In this document: in pieces, positions 42,268-51,122 of the stretch
Position numbering within the stretch: position 1 is the stretch's first letter
Layout of the letters: the number at the start of each line of letters is the position of its first letter
Origin: CALIZF01 sp046292445
GTDB taxonomy: Bacteria; Pseudomonadota; Alphaproteobacteria; Rhodobacterales; Rhodobacteraceae
NCBI GenBank assembly: GCA_046292445.1
Contig: JBKBQT010000013.1
Coordinates: 1-64,000, forward strand
Length of the DNA: 64,000 bases
Direction: 5' to 3'
Translations under genes and position numbers: made by a program
The notes under the pieces: model-generated
The model's database searches: none
What the model was told of the DNA's origin: nothing
The model's input: only the letters and a program-made list of their open reading frames with translations

Positions 42268-43178
42268 ACGAACGCAAGGGCGAGCGACGCGGCCTTGGCA
42301 GGGGCCTGTCCGCGTTGATGTCTGATGTGATGGGTGATGTGCGCGCAGATGCGGGTCAGGTCGGCGCGGACGTGACACGGCTCCCGGTCGACCTTCTGAT
42401 GCCGAATCGGGCGCAGCCACGCCAGACCTTCGACGAGATCGGGCTCGAGGAACTCGCACAGTCGATCCGCGATCGGGGAGTTCTTCAACCGCTTATAGTT
42501 CGCCCCGATCCAGATGGCGTCGGTTTTCAGATCGTTGCGGGTGAGCGACGCTGGCGAGCTGCGCAAATGGCCCAACTACACGAGGTACCGGTTATCGTGC
42601 GCGACTATAGCGACCAGGACATGCTGGAGGTCGCCATCGTCGAAAACATCCAGCGCACGGACCTTAACCCGGTGGAAGAGGCGATGGCCTACCGCGCGTT
42701 GACGGATCGCTTTGGCCATACCCAGGACAAGATTGCCGAGGCGCTCGGCAAAAGCCGCAGCCACATCGCAAACGCCATGCGGCTCTTGCAGCTGCCCGAG
42801 CCGGTGCTTGCGATGCTGACGGATGGGCGGCTTTCCGCAGGCCACGGCCGTGCACTTGTGACGATGATAGATCCCGTTGCCATTGCGGAACTGGCTGTTG
42901 CCCAGAATCTCACGGTCCGCGAGTTGGAGGAATTGTCGCGACGCCAGCGGCCCCGCACGTCGCGCAGCGCATCGGGACAAAGCACGAGGAAACCTGAGAA
43001 GGATGCCGATACCGCAGCGATCGAGGCGGATCTTTCTGCCGCGCTGCGAATGTCCGTGCGGATCAGCCACACTGGACCGGGCGAGGGCGGCACATTGTCG
43101 ATCATGTATCGGTCGCTCGATGATCTGGACATGCTCTGCGAAGGACTCTCGCAACTGAGGCGCGCCACATCACGCTAG
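42264..43178 (+). CDS. parB: Chromosome partitioning CTPase ParB
   Basis: ParB binds parS and forms a CTP-dependent sliding clamp. The 304-residue protein begins with the ParA-interacting RGLGRGLSALM (about residues 9-19). It then has the CTP-binding region with GERRWRA (about residues 94-100) and ENIQRTDLNPVEEA. The helix-turn-helix that recognises parS is TQDKIAEALGKSRSHIANAMRLL, and a C-terminal dimerisation domain follows a basic linker. It ends 9 bp from the end of the convergent hemW. All three parS sites lie within 3.4 kb. Confidence 0.97.
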   Translation: MNERKGERRGLGRGLSALMSDVMGDVRADAGQVGADVTRLPVDLLMPNRAQPRQTFDEIGLEELAQSIRDRGVLQPLIVRPDPDGVGFQIVAGERRWRAAQMAQLHEVPVIVRDYSDQDMLEVAIVENIQRTDLNPVEEAMAYRALTDRFGHTQDKIAEALGKSRSHIANAMRLLQLPEPVLAMLTDGRLSAGHGRALVTMIDPVAIAELAVAQNLTVRELEELSRRQRPRTSRSASGQSTRKPEKDADTAAIEADLSAALRMSVRISHTGPGEGGTLSIMYRSLDDLDMLCEGLSQLRRATSR

Positions 43179-43187
43179 CCGCGGCGA

Positions 43188-44372
43188 TCAGGGCAGATGT
43201 GACGCGAGCTCGGCGATGATGCCGTCGGTGAGTAGCCGCCCGCGCTCCGTGATCTGAAGTCGCGTGTCATCCAGATGCAGCAGGCCTGCATCGAGGAGAT
43301 GTCCCATGACTGCCGGATCTGGGCGGAATAGCTCCGGGATTGCCACCCATGCGACGCCGCCGCGCAGTCGAAGCCCCATGAGCAGCGTTTCTGTCACGCG
43401 CGCTGCAGCGTCCAGCGGCGTATCCGGCAGATTTCCCGATCCGCCCGTCTCGACGGCGTGGAGCCAGTCTGCCGGCGCGCGATGGGCCTCGGTCGCCACG
43501 CGCTGTCCGTCGCGCGTCACGCGCCCATGCGCACCCGGCCCGATGCCGACATAATCGCCGCCCGTCCAGTAGATCAGATTGTGCCGGCACTCCGCACCCG
43601 GCCGCGCATGGTTCGATATCTCATAGGCCGGAAGCCCTGCCGCCTCGCAGCGCGCCTGCGTGACCTCGAAGAGGCTGACCGCCCGATCCTCGTCCGGGAG
43701 GCCGCGCAGCTGGCCTGCGGCCGCACGCGCTGCAAATACTGTGTCTGGCTCGACAGTCAGCTGGTAAAGCGACAGATGCTCTGTCCCCAACCTCAAGGCC
43801 GTATCGAGTTCGTCCTCCCATTGGCGCACGGTCTGATCCTGCCGGGCATAGATGAGATCGAGGTTCACCCGCGGAAACGTAACCTGTGCGATCTCGACCG
43901 CACGGAGACCCTCCGCCGCGCTATGCATGCGCCCAAGCCTGCGGAGCGCACCGTCGTCGATCGCCTGCAGGCCGATCGAAATCCGGCTGACCCCGGCATC
44001 CCGATAGCCCCGAAACCGCGCGGCATCGACTGAGCCCGGGTTGGCTTCCATCGTGATCTCGATGGTGTTTGCCACCGGCCAGGCGGCGCGCGCCGCATCG
44101 ATGATGCCGGCGACAAGATCGGGTGGCATCAACGAAGGCGTGCCCCCACCAAAAAAGATCGTTTCAAGCACCCGCGGTCCGGTGTCATGCGCGGCGCGCG
44201 CGATCTCTCGCGCATAGGCGTCGCGCCAGCGTGGTAACTCTATCTGAGCCGATACATGAGAATTGAAATCGCAATACGGACATTTCGAAACGCAAAACGG
44301 CCAGTGGATATACAGTCCGAAACGTGGTGCGCCGAGCGGACCGGTCGCGACCGGATGTTTCACGTGAAACAC
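43188..44372 (-). CDS. hemW: Radical SAM heme chaperone HemW
   Basis: This is a 394-residue radical SAM protein with the cluster motif C27-x3-C31-x2-C34 in HWPFCVSKCPYCDF. The motif is that of HemW-type proteins that carry heme to respiratory enzymes, formerly annotated as oxygen-independent coproporphyrinogen oxidase HemN. FFGGGTPSLM and EANPGS follow. The best starts are GTG at 44372 or 44363, both inside or at the edge of parS3; the first codes for MFHVKH. The gene overlaps the end of rdgB by 13 bp. Confidence 0.92.
   Translation of the reverse strand: MFHVKHPVATGPLGAPRFGLYIHWPFCVSKCPYCDFNSHVSAQIELPRWRDAYAREIARAAHDTGPRVLETIFFGGGTPSLMPPDLVAGIIDAARAAWPVANTIEITMEANPGSVDAARFRGYRDAGVSRISIGLQAIDDGALRRLGRMHSAAEGLRAVEIAQVTFPRVNLDLIYARQDQTVRQWEDELDTALRLGTEHLSLYQLTVEPDTVFAARAAAGQLRGLPDEDRAVSLFEVTQARCEAAGLPAYEISNHARPGAECRHNLIYWTGGDYVGIGPGAHGRVTRDGQRVATEAHRAPADWLHAVETGGSGNLPDTPLDAAARVTETLLMGLRLRGGVAWVAIPELFRPDPAVMGHLLDAGLLHLDDTRLQITERGRLLTDGIIAELASHLP
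44356..44371. other. parS: parS centromere site 3 (rdgB/hemW junction)
   Basis: TGTTTCACGTGAAACA is a perfect parS. It carries the rdgB stop codon (44360-44362) and begins one base from the hemW GTG start (44370-44372). It is thus coding in two frames on the minus strand and a predicted ParB site. It lies 1.2 kb beyond the end of parB. Confidence 0.95.
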
Positions 44373-44995
44373 CGGCGAAGAAGCCGCTCGAACGCAACTG
44401 CACGATGGCTGATCGCGTTCTTGTCCTCAGGGAGCATCTCGGCAAAGGTAACAGATCGACCGTCCGGCACGAAAATCGGGTCGAACCCGTGCCCTGCCGG
44501 CCCGCGCATGGGCCAGACCACCCGCCCTTCGACGCAGCCTGCCGCGACCTCGACATGCCCATCCGGCCAAGCAAGCGCCAGACAGCAGCGAAACCGCGCC
44601 GTCCACGGCTCCGGCGCCTGTCTTGCGATCAAGTCATCGTGAACGCGCGCCATCGCAACCGTGAAATCGCGTCCACCCGGAACGATGGCCCAATCCGCCG
44701 TGCGAACCCCGGGCAGGCCGCCGAGCGCATCGACTTCGATCCCGGAATCATCCGCCAATGCAACACAACCCGTCGCGACGGCCGCCGCGAGCGCTTTGAT
44801 ACGGGCGTTCCCTTCGAACGTCGCTTCGGTCTCCTCGGGCTCGGGCAGCCCCAGCGTGGCGGCCGTGACCAGGTCGATCCCCATGGGCGCAAACAGGGCG
44901 GTCATTTCGGCGACCTTGCCGGCGTTGTGCGTCGCCACAACGAGGCGCCGGCCTTCGAACCGGCGAAGCGCCGTCCCGGCCGCTACCGTCGTCAT
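44360..44995 (-). CDS. rdgB: XTP/dITP diphosphatase RdgB
   Basis: This house-cleaning pyrophosphatase removes deaminated purine nucleotides (ITP, XTP). The 211-residue product has the HAM1 motif ATHNAGK at residues 21-27, then DDSGIEVDALGG, AGHGFDPIFVP and the C-terminal SHRAVAFERLL. The last codons and the stop lie inside parS3. The ATG overlaps the rph stop by 4 bp, so rph-rdgB-hemW form one operon. Confidence 0.95.
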   Translation of the reverse strand: MTTVAAGTALRRFEGRRLVVATHNAGKVAEMTALFAPMGIDLVTAATLGLPEPEETEATFEGNARIKALAAAVATGCVALADDSGIEVDALGGLPGVRTADWAIVPGGRDFTVAMARVHDDLIARQAPEPWTARFRCCLALAWPDGHVEVAAGCVEGRVVWPMRGPAGHGFDPIFVPDGRSVTFAEMLPEDKNAISHRAVAFERLLRRCFT

Positions 44996-45708
44996 CGTCC
45001 TGTCGCCGCAGCTTGCGCGGCCACGAGCGCAGCCGTGCCCGCCCCGGCGAGGTTCAGCAGACGATCGAGCGCATCGCGCCCGAATGTCGAACCCTCCGCC
45101 GACATCTGCACCTCGACAAGATCGCCGCCACCCGTCAGCACGAAATTGCCATCCACCGCCGCGTCACTGTCCTCGGCATAATCGAGGTCGAGCACGGCCT
45201 GCCCGGCGTAAATCCCGCAGGATACCGCCGCAACGTGATCGAGGATCGGGTCGGACGAAATCGTCCGCGCCGCCAGAAGCTTGTCAACCGCCAGCCGCAA
45301 CGCCACCCAGCCGCCGGTGATTGACGCACAGCGCGTGCCGCCATCGGCCTGCAACACGTCGCAGTCGATGACGATCTGCCGCTCGCCCAGCGCCGCCCGG
45401 TCGAGGCCGGCACGCAGCGCCCGCCCGATCAACCGCTGGATTTCGATCGTCCGCCCCTGCTGCTTGCCCGCTGCAGCCTCCCGCCGGTTGCGCGTATGCG
45501 TCGCGCGCGGCAGCATGCCGTATTCCGCAGTGACCCAGCCGAGCCCGGTGCCTTTCAGAAAGGACGGCGGCCGGTCCTCGATGCTGGCGGTGCACAGAAC
45601 CCGCGTCGCCCCGATCTCGATCAGGCAAGACCCTTCTGCATGCCGTGCCGCGTCGGGAACGATCCGCACGCCCCGCATCTCGTCCAAGCCCCTGCCCGAT
45701 GGTCGCAT
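44992..45708 (-). CDS. rph: Ribonuclease PH
   Basis: RNase PH is a phosphorolytic 3'-5' exoribonuclease that trims tRNA 3' ends. The 238-residue protein has the usual length, with GWVTAEYGMLPRATHTRNRRE and DCDVLQADGGTRCASITGG. The ATG at 45708 was chosen by the family N terminus (MRPSGRG). AGGA lies upstream. It is divergent from hrcA, sharing a 135-bp promoter region. Confidence 0.96.
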   Translation of the reverse strand: MRPSGRGLDEMRGVRIVPDAARHAEGSCLIEIGATRVLCTASIEDRPPSFLKGTGLGWVTAEYGMLPRATHTRNRREAAAGKQQGRTIEIQRLIGRALRAGLDRAALGERQIVIDCDVLQADGGTRCASITGGWVALRLAVDKLLAARTISSDPILDHVAAVSCGIYAGQAVLDLDYAEDSDAAVDGNFVLTGGGDLVEVQMSAEGSTFGRDALDRLLNLAGAGTAALVAAQAAATGR

Positions 45709-45776
45709 GGCGTTTCGTCCTGCTCTGCCGCGTCGCGATCCTGTTAGCGGCGGAGGTCCACCGCGCGCAACCCCGA

Positions 45777-45804
45777 TTGACGCGGACGCGCAGCAGCCTT
45801 TATG
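45777..45804 (+). promoter_or_regulatory. Candidate sigma-70 promoter for hrcA-grpE
   Basis: TTGACG (45777-45782), a 16-bp spacer and TTTATG (45799-45804) lie 40 bp before the hrcA start. The -35 is close to consensus, the -10 moderate. I saw no CIRCE inverted repeat in this gap. Confidence 0.45.
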
Positions 45805-45843
45805 GTCGCATGCCCCTCGCGGCACCGGCCATGGATCTCCAGC

Positions 45844-46917
45844 ATGATGCCTGATAGCCCCAAGCTGCTCGCCGATCTCAACGCCCGAAGCCGGGAGGTG
45901 TTCCGCCGCGTGGTCGAGGGCTATCTTTCCTCGGGCGATCCCGTCGGCTCGCGCACGCTCACCCGCGCGATGAGCGAAAAGGTCTCGGCCGCAACGATTC
46001 GCAATGTCATGCAGGACTTGGAGTATCTCGGCCTGCTCGACAGCCCGCATGTCTCGGCCGGCCGCGTGCCTACCCAACTCGGCCTGCGCCTTTTCGTCGA
46101 TGGCCTGCTCGAGGTCGGTCAGCTCGACAGCGCCGACCGCGACAAGATCGACGCGGCCGCCGACGGCAACGCACCCGATGTCGAAACCCTCCTCGATCGC
46201 GTCGGCGGGGCACTTTCGGGCCTTACCCGCGGCGCGAGCCTCGTGCTCACGCCCAAGCACGAAGCGCCGATCCAGCACATCGAATTCGTCAGCCTCGGGC
46301 ATGACCGCGCCCTTGCCGTCCTCGTCTTCGCCGACGGCCATGTCGAGAACCGGCTCTTCACCCCGCCCCCGGGCCAGACGCCCTCCTCCATGCGCGAGGC
46401 GGCAAACTTTCTCAACGCCATCGCCGGCGGCAAGACGCTATCCGACCTGCGCCGCCAGGTGACGGCCGACATGGCCGCCCGCCGCCAGGAGATCGACAGC
46501 CTTGCCCGCGAACTCGTCGAATCCGGTCTCGTGCTCTGGGAAAACGCCGGCGAGGCCCAGGAACGCCTGATCGTGCGCGGCCGCTCGAACCTCTTGCCCG
46601 ACACCGACCCCGGCCCGGACATGGACCGGATCCGTCAGCTGTTCGATGACCTCGAACGCAAGCGCGACATTGCCGAGTTCCTGTCGCTCGCCGACAATGC
46701 CGAAGGCGTCCGCATCTTCATCGGCTCGGAGAACCGCCTTTTCTCGCTTTCGGGTTCCGCCCTCGTGGTTTCCCCCTATATGAACGCTGACCGCAAGATT
46801 GTCGGGGCCGTGGGGGTAATCGGCCCGACGCGGCTCAACTACGGCCGGATCGTTCCGATCGTGGACTATACGGCGCAACTCGTCGGCCGGCTGATCGCCG
46901 ACCGGCAGCTTGGATGA
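45844..46917 (+). CDS. hrcA: Heat-inducible transcription repressor HrcA
   Basis: HrcA represses chaperonin operons by binding CIRCE elements and depends on GroEL for folding. The 357-residue product has an N-terminal winged-helix domain (EVFRRVVEGYLSSGDPVGSRTL, then SAATIRNVMQDLEYLGLL) and the C-terminal sensing region. The start is ATG at 45844 or 45847. It overlaps grpE by 4 bp. Its own promoter shows no CIRCE, so in this organism it may not be autoregulated. Confidence 0.95.
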   Translation: MMPDSPKLLADLNARSREVFRRVVEGYLSSGDPVGSRTLTRAMSEKVSAATIRNVMQDLEYLGLLDSPHVSAGRVPTQLGLRLFVDGLLEVGQLDSADRDKIDAAADGNAPDVETLLDRVGGALSGLTRGASLVLTPKHEAPIQHIEFVSLGHDRALAVLVFADGHVENRLFTPPPGQTPSSMREAANFLNAIAGGKTLSDLRRQVTADMAARRQEIDSLARELVESGLVLWENAGEAQERLIVRGRSNLLPDTDPGPDMDRIRQLFDDLERKRDIAEFLSLADNAEGVRIFIGSENRLFSLSGSALVVSPYMNADRKIVGAVGVIGPTRLNYGRIVPIVDYTAQLVGRLIADRQLG

Positions 46918-47516
46918 CAAGGCCCATGCAGACCGAACCGAAGGAACAGCCCATGCAGCCCGATGACGGGGCCGCCGTGCCCGAAACCACGCCCGAAACG
47001 GGCGCCGAATTCATCGACGCTGCCGAACTCGACGCCCTGCGCGCCGAACGCGACGATCTGCGCGACCGCTGGATGCGCGCCCTCGCCGAAGCCGAAAACG
47101 CCCGCAAACGCGCAGACCGCGACCGGCGCGAGGCCGAGAACTACGGCGCCTCCCGCCTCTCGCGCGACCTGCTCCCGGTCTATGACGCGCTGCGCCGCGG
47201 CCTCGATGCCGCGCAGGATGCAGCGGCCAAGGCCGAGCCCGGCGCAGAGACCGCCGCCACCGCCGCCCTGATCGAAGGCGTCGAGCTCACCCTGCGCGAA
47301 CTGCAATCGGTCTTCCACAGGCACCAGATCCGCATCATCGCCCCGGCCGTCGGCGACGCCTTCGACCCGCAGCAGCACCAGGCGATGTTCGAAGCGCCGG
47401 TGCCGGGCACCAGCGCCGGCCAGATCATCCAGGTCATGACCGAGGGCTTCATGCTCCACGACCGGCTCCTGCGTCCCGCGCAGGTCGGCGTCTCGTCAAT
47501 GCCCGCGGCTCGCTAG
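46914..47516 (+). CDS. grpE: Nucleotide exchange factor GrpE
   Basis: GrpE is the exchange factor of DnaK. The 200-residue protein has a long N-terminal helix (about residues 37-95, with LRDRWMRALAEAENARKRADR), a dimer interface, and the C-terminal beta domain VGDAFDPQQHQAMFEA. The ATG at 46914 overlaps the hrcA stop; an internal ATG at 46926 is possible. The stop TAG interlocks with the mutS stop on the other strand (47513-47516). Confidence 0.96.
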   Translation: MTRPMQTEPKEQPMQPDDGAAVPETTPETGAEFIDAAELDALRAERDDLRDRWMRALAEAENARKRADRDRREAENYGASRLSRDLLPVYDALRRGLDAAQDAAAKAEPGAETAATAALIEGVELTLRELQSVFHRHQIRIIAPAVGDAFDPQQHQAMFEAPVPGTSAGQIIQVMTEGFMLHDRLLRPAQVGVSSMPAAR

Positions 47517-50158
47517 CCGTCCCCCAGCATCCCGCGCAGCTCATAGACCAGCGCAAGCGCATCGCGCGGGCTCAGCGCGTCGGGATCAACCGACCCCAGC
47601 CGCACCAGTGCCGCCGCCGCGCCTGCCGGGATCACCGGCGCGGCCGGCGTGGCGGCGCGCGGCGCGAACAGCGGAAGGTCATCGACCAGCGCCGCCCGGT
47701 CGGCCCGCCCCTCCCGGCTGCTCTTCTCGAGCTGCTCCAGAACCACCCGCGCCCGATCCACGACCGCGCGCGGCAGGCCGGCCAGGCGCGCCACCTGCAC
47801 GCCATAGGATCGGTCCGCCGCACCCTGCCGCACCTCGTGCAGAAAGATCACATCCCCGTCCCATTCCTTGACCGCGACCGTCGCGTTCTCGACTCCCTCC
47901 AGCCGGCCGGCCAGCGCCGTCATCTCGTGGTAATGCGTGGCAAACAGCGCCCGGCACCGGTTGACGGCCTGCAGATGCTCGAGCACCGCCCAGGCGATCG
48001 ACAGCCCGTCCCAGGTGGCCGTGCCCCGTCCGATCTCGTCGAGGATCACCAGCGCCCGGTCGTCCGCCTGGTTGAGGATGCCCGCCGTCTCGACCATCTC
48101 GACCATGAAGGTCGACCGTCCCCGCGCGAGGTCATCCGCCGCCCCCACCCGGCTGAACACCGCGCTGACAAGCCCGATCCGCGCCGCCGCCGCCGGCACC
48201 CAGCCCCCCGCCTGCGCGATCACCGCGATCAGCGCGTTCTGCCGCAGAAAAGTCGACTTGCCCGCCATGTTCGGCCCGGTGATGAGCCAGATCGCCGGCG
48301 TGCCCCCTTCGCTCAGGGCGCAGTCATTGGCCACGAAGGGCTGCCCGGCCCGGCGCAGCGCCCGCTCCACCACCGGGTGCCGCCCCGCCTCCACCGCGAA
48401 GGCCCGGCTGTCGTCCACCACAGGCGCGCACCAGCCCTCCTCGGCCGCGATCTCCGCCCAGCCCGCGGTCACATCGATCTCGGCCAGCGCCCGCGCCGCC
48501 TCTGCCACCGCCCCCGCCGCCGCCAGCGCCATGCCGCGCAGCCGCTCGAACACGGCCCGCTCGAGGTCGAGCGCATGGGCGGCCGCATTGACGATCCGCG
48601 TCTCCAGCGCCGCAAGCTCCAGCGTCGTGAATCGCAGCGCCTGCGCCGTGGTCTGCCGGTGCACGAACCGCCCCGACAGCGGCGGTCCGAGCATCCGCGC
48701 CCCGTGCACCGCCGTCACCTCGACGAAATATCCCAGCACGTTGTTGTGCCGGATCTTGAGCGAGGCGATCCCCGTCTCGGCCGCATACTCGCCCTGCATC
48801 GCCGCGATCACGCCGCGCGATTCGTCCCGCAGCGCCCGCGTTTCGTCGAGCTCAGGCTCCACCCCCGGCGCGACGAACCCGCCGTCCCGCAGCTGCGGCG
48901 GCGGCGCCGCGACGAGCACACGCTCCAGCTCCGCTGCCAGCGCCGCGGCCCCGCCCAGCCGCTCGGGCGCCTCGAGCAGGCCCTCTGCACCCGCCAGCAG
49001 CGCCGCCACCGCCGACGCCCCCCGCAATCCGTCGCGCAACGCCGCAAGGTCGCGCGGCCCGCCCCGGTCAAGCGCCAGCCGCGACAGCGCCCGGTCCATG
49101 TCCGGCACCCCGGCCAGCGCGTCCCGCAGCGCCCGGCGCAGCACGGCCGCCTCGACCAGCCGTCCGACCGCGCCGACCCGCGCCCGGATCTCGGCCAGAT
49201 CGGTCGATGGCGCCGCCAGCCGCCGCTCCAGAAGCCGCCCGCCCCCCGCCGTCACCGTCCGGTCCACCGCGGCGATGAGCGAGCCCTCGCGCCCCCCCGC
49301 CATCGCCGCCGTGATCTCGAGCGACCGGCGCGTCGCCGGATCGATCTGCATCGCTGCCCCCGGCGCCTCGCGCACCGGGGGCGCCAGCAGCGGCATGCGT
49401 CCCCGTTGCGTCAGCTCCAGATACTGCACCAGCGCGCCGAGCGCGGCGACCTCGGCCCGACCGAACGCGCCGAACCCCTCAAGCCCCGAAACCCCATAAG
49501 CCGCGCAGATCCGCCGTTCTGCCGACACGCTGTCGAAAGCCGATCGCCCCAGCGGTGTCGTCGTCACCCCAAGCTCGTCCGCCAGCGCCTCGACCCCCCG
49601 ATCCCCCGCCTCGCTCACCAGTAGCTCGCGTGGCGCCAGCCGCGCCAACATCGCCGGCAGCCGCGCCCGACCCATGGGCGCAACGCGCATGTCTCCAGTG
49701 GAAATATCCACCCAGGCCAGCGCCCCCTCGTCCCGCACTTCGGCCCAGGCGCACAACCAGTTCGCCCGCCGCGCCTCGAGCAGCGTATCCTCGGTCAGCG
49801 TCCCCGGCGTCATGATCCGCACGATCTCGCGCCGCACCACCGCCTTGGCCCCGCGCTTCCTGGCCGCTGCCGGATCCTCCACCTGTTCGGCGATGGCGAC
49901 GCGAAACCCTTTGCCGATCAGCGCCATGAGGTATCCCTCGGCCGAGACCACCGGCACGCCGCACATCGGGATATCCTGTCCGAGGTGCAGCCCCCGCTTG
50001 GTCAGCGCGATATCGAGCGCGGCCGCGGCGGCCACCGCATCGTCAAAGAACATCTCGTAGAAATCGCCCATCCGGTAGAACAGGATCGCATCGGGCACTT
50101 CGGCCTTGATCGCCAGATACTGCGCCATCATCGGCGTTGCGCCATCATCTGCGCCCAA
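47513..50158 (-). CDS. mutS: DNA mismatch repair ATPase MutS
   Basis: MutS recognises mismatches. The 881-residue protein has the N-terminal mismatch-binding residues in GDFYEMFFDDA, the clamp and lever domains, Walker A TGPNMAGKST at about residue 620, and the downstream LDEIGRGTATWDG. The TTG at 50158 is preferred as start because a GGGGG site is seven bases upstream and family members carry extra residues before TPMMAQYL; an ATG at 50131 would remove nine residues. It is convergent with grpE. Confidence 0.93.
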   Translation of the reverse strand: MGADDGATPMMAQYLAIKAEVPDAILFYRMGDFYEMFFDDAVAAAAALDIALTKRGLHLGQDIPMCGVPVVSAEGYLMALIGKGFRVAIAEQVEDPAAARKRGAKAVVRREIVRIMTPGTLTEDTLLEARRANWLCAWAEVRDEGALAWVDISTGDMRVAPMGRARLPAMLARLAPRELLVSEAGDRGVEALADELGVTTTPLGRSAFDSVSAERRICAAYGVSGLEGFGAFGRAEVAALGALVQYLELTQRGRMPLLAPPVREAPGAAMQIDPATRRSLEITAAMAGGREGSLIAAVDRTVTAGGGRLLERRLAAPSTDLAEIRARVGAVGRLVEAAVLRRALRDALAGVPDMDRALSRLALDRGGPRDLAALRDGLRGASAVAALLAGAEGLLEAPERLGGAAALAAELERVLVAAPPPQLRDGGFVAPGVEPELDETRALRDESRGVIAAMQGEYAAETGIASLKIRHNNVLGYFVEVTAVHGARMLGPPLSGRFVHRQTTAQALRFTTLELAALETRIVNAAAHALDLERAVFERLRGMALAAAGAVAEAARALAEIDVTAGWAEIAAEEGWCAPVVDDSRAFAVEAGRHPVVERALRRAGQPFVANDCALSEGGTPAIWLITGPNMAGKSTFLRQNALIAVIAQAGGWVPAAAARIGLVSAVFSRVGAADDLARGRSTFMVEMVETAGILNQADDRALVILDEIGRGTATWDGLSIAWAVLEHLQAVNRCRALFATHYHEMTALAGRLEGVENATVAVKEWDGDVIFLHEVRQGAADRSYGVQVARLAGLPRAVVDRARVVLEQLEKSSREGRADRAALVDDLPLFAPRAATPAAPVIPAGAAAALVRLGSVDPDALSPRDALALVYELRGMLGDG

Positions 50159-50267
50159 GGCACATCCCCCGTCCGTTTCGCGCGACCCTAACGGCCCCCC
50201 GCCACCCCCGCAAACGCCTTGTCCGCGGCTGCGGGCCCGCGCTACGCTCCCCCGAAAGGGCGGCGCC

Positions 50268-51122
50268 ATGACCATCTATTGCTTCGGCTCGATCAATCTC
50301 GATCACACTTACCGCGTCCCCCACATCCCCGCCCCGGGCGAGACGCTGGCGGCCATCAGCCATGCCACCGGCCTTGGCGGCAAGGGCGCGAACCAGTCGG
50401 TCGCCGCCGCCCGCGCCGGCGCCACGGTCCGCCACATCGGCGCCGTCGGCCCGGACGGCGGCTGGGCCGTGGGGCAACTCGCCGGATACGGCGTCGATAC
50501 CGCACACATCGCGACGGTGGCGGCGGCCACCGGCCACGCCATCATCGCCGTGGACGACCGGGGCGAGAACGCCATCGTCATCCACCCCGGCGCCAACCGC
50601 GCCCAGTCCCCCGCCGCCATCGCCGCCGCACTGGCAACCGCCCGGCCCGGCGACACGCTCCTGATCCAGAACGAAACCGATCGGCAGGCGGAAGCCGCCG
50701 CGCAGGCCGCCGCGCTCGGCCTGCGCGTGATCTATGCCGCCGCGCCGTTCGAGGCCGCCGCAGCGGCTGCCGTCCTGCCGCATGCGGCGATCCTGATCCT
50801 CAACGCCATCGAGGCGGCACAGCTTGCCGCCTCCGGCATCGCCCCCGCCTGCACGATGGTCGTCACCCGCGGCGCTGAGGGCGCCGACTGGATCGCGCCC
50901 GGCCAGCCCTCGCTCCGCGTCGCCGCATTTCCGGTGACCCCGACGGATACCACCGGTGCGGGCGACTGCTTCACCGGCACGCTCGCCGCCGCCCTCGACG
51001 CCGGCCTGCCCGCCGCCGAGGCGATGCGCCGCGCCGCCGCCGCCGCCGCGATCCAGGTCACCCGTCCCGGCACCGCCCAGGCCATGCCGACAGCGGCCGA
51101 GGTTGATGCCCTGCTTGCCTGA
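50268..51122 (+). CDS. PfkB-family sugar kinase (ribokinase-like)
   Basis: This 284-residue carbohydrate kinase has the N-terminal signature GLGGKGANQSVAAARAGA and the C-terminal signature TDTTGAGDCFTGTLAAALD, where the Asp of GAGD is the catalytic base. It is closest in style to ribokinase, but the sugar is not shown by context; no transporter is adjacent. AAGGG lies upstream of the ATG. Its stop abuts the msrA stop directly (TGATCA). Confidence 0.85.
   Translation: MTIYCFGSINLDHTYRVPHIPAPGETLAAISHATGLGGKGANQSVAAARAGATVRHIGAVGPDGGWAVGQLAGYGVDTAHIATVAAATGHAIIAVDDRGENAIVIHPGANRAQSPAAIAAALATARPGDTLLIQNETDRQAEAAAQAAALGLRVIYAAAPFEAAAAAAVLPHAAILILNAIEAAQLAASGIAPACTMVVTRGAEGADWIAPGQPSLRVAAFPVTPTDTTGAGDCFTGTLAAALDAGLPAAEAMRRAAAAAAIQVTRPGTAQAMPTAAEVDALLA

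Noticed and set aside
45709..45843. CIRCE element upstream of hrcA
   Set aside because: No GCACTC-N9-GAGTGC repeat was found in the gap; only a sigma-70-like promoter was visible.
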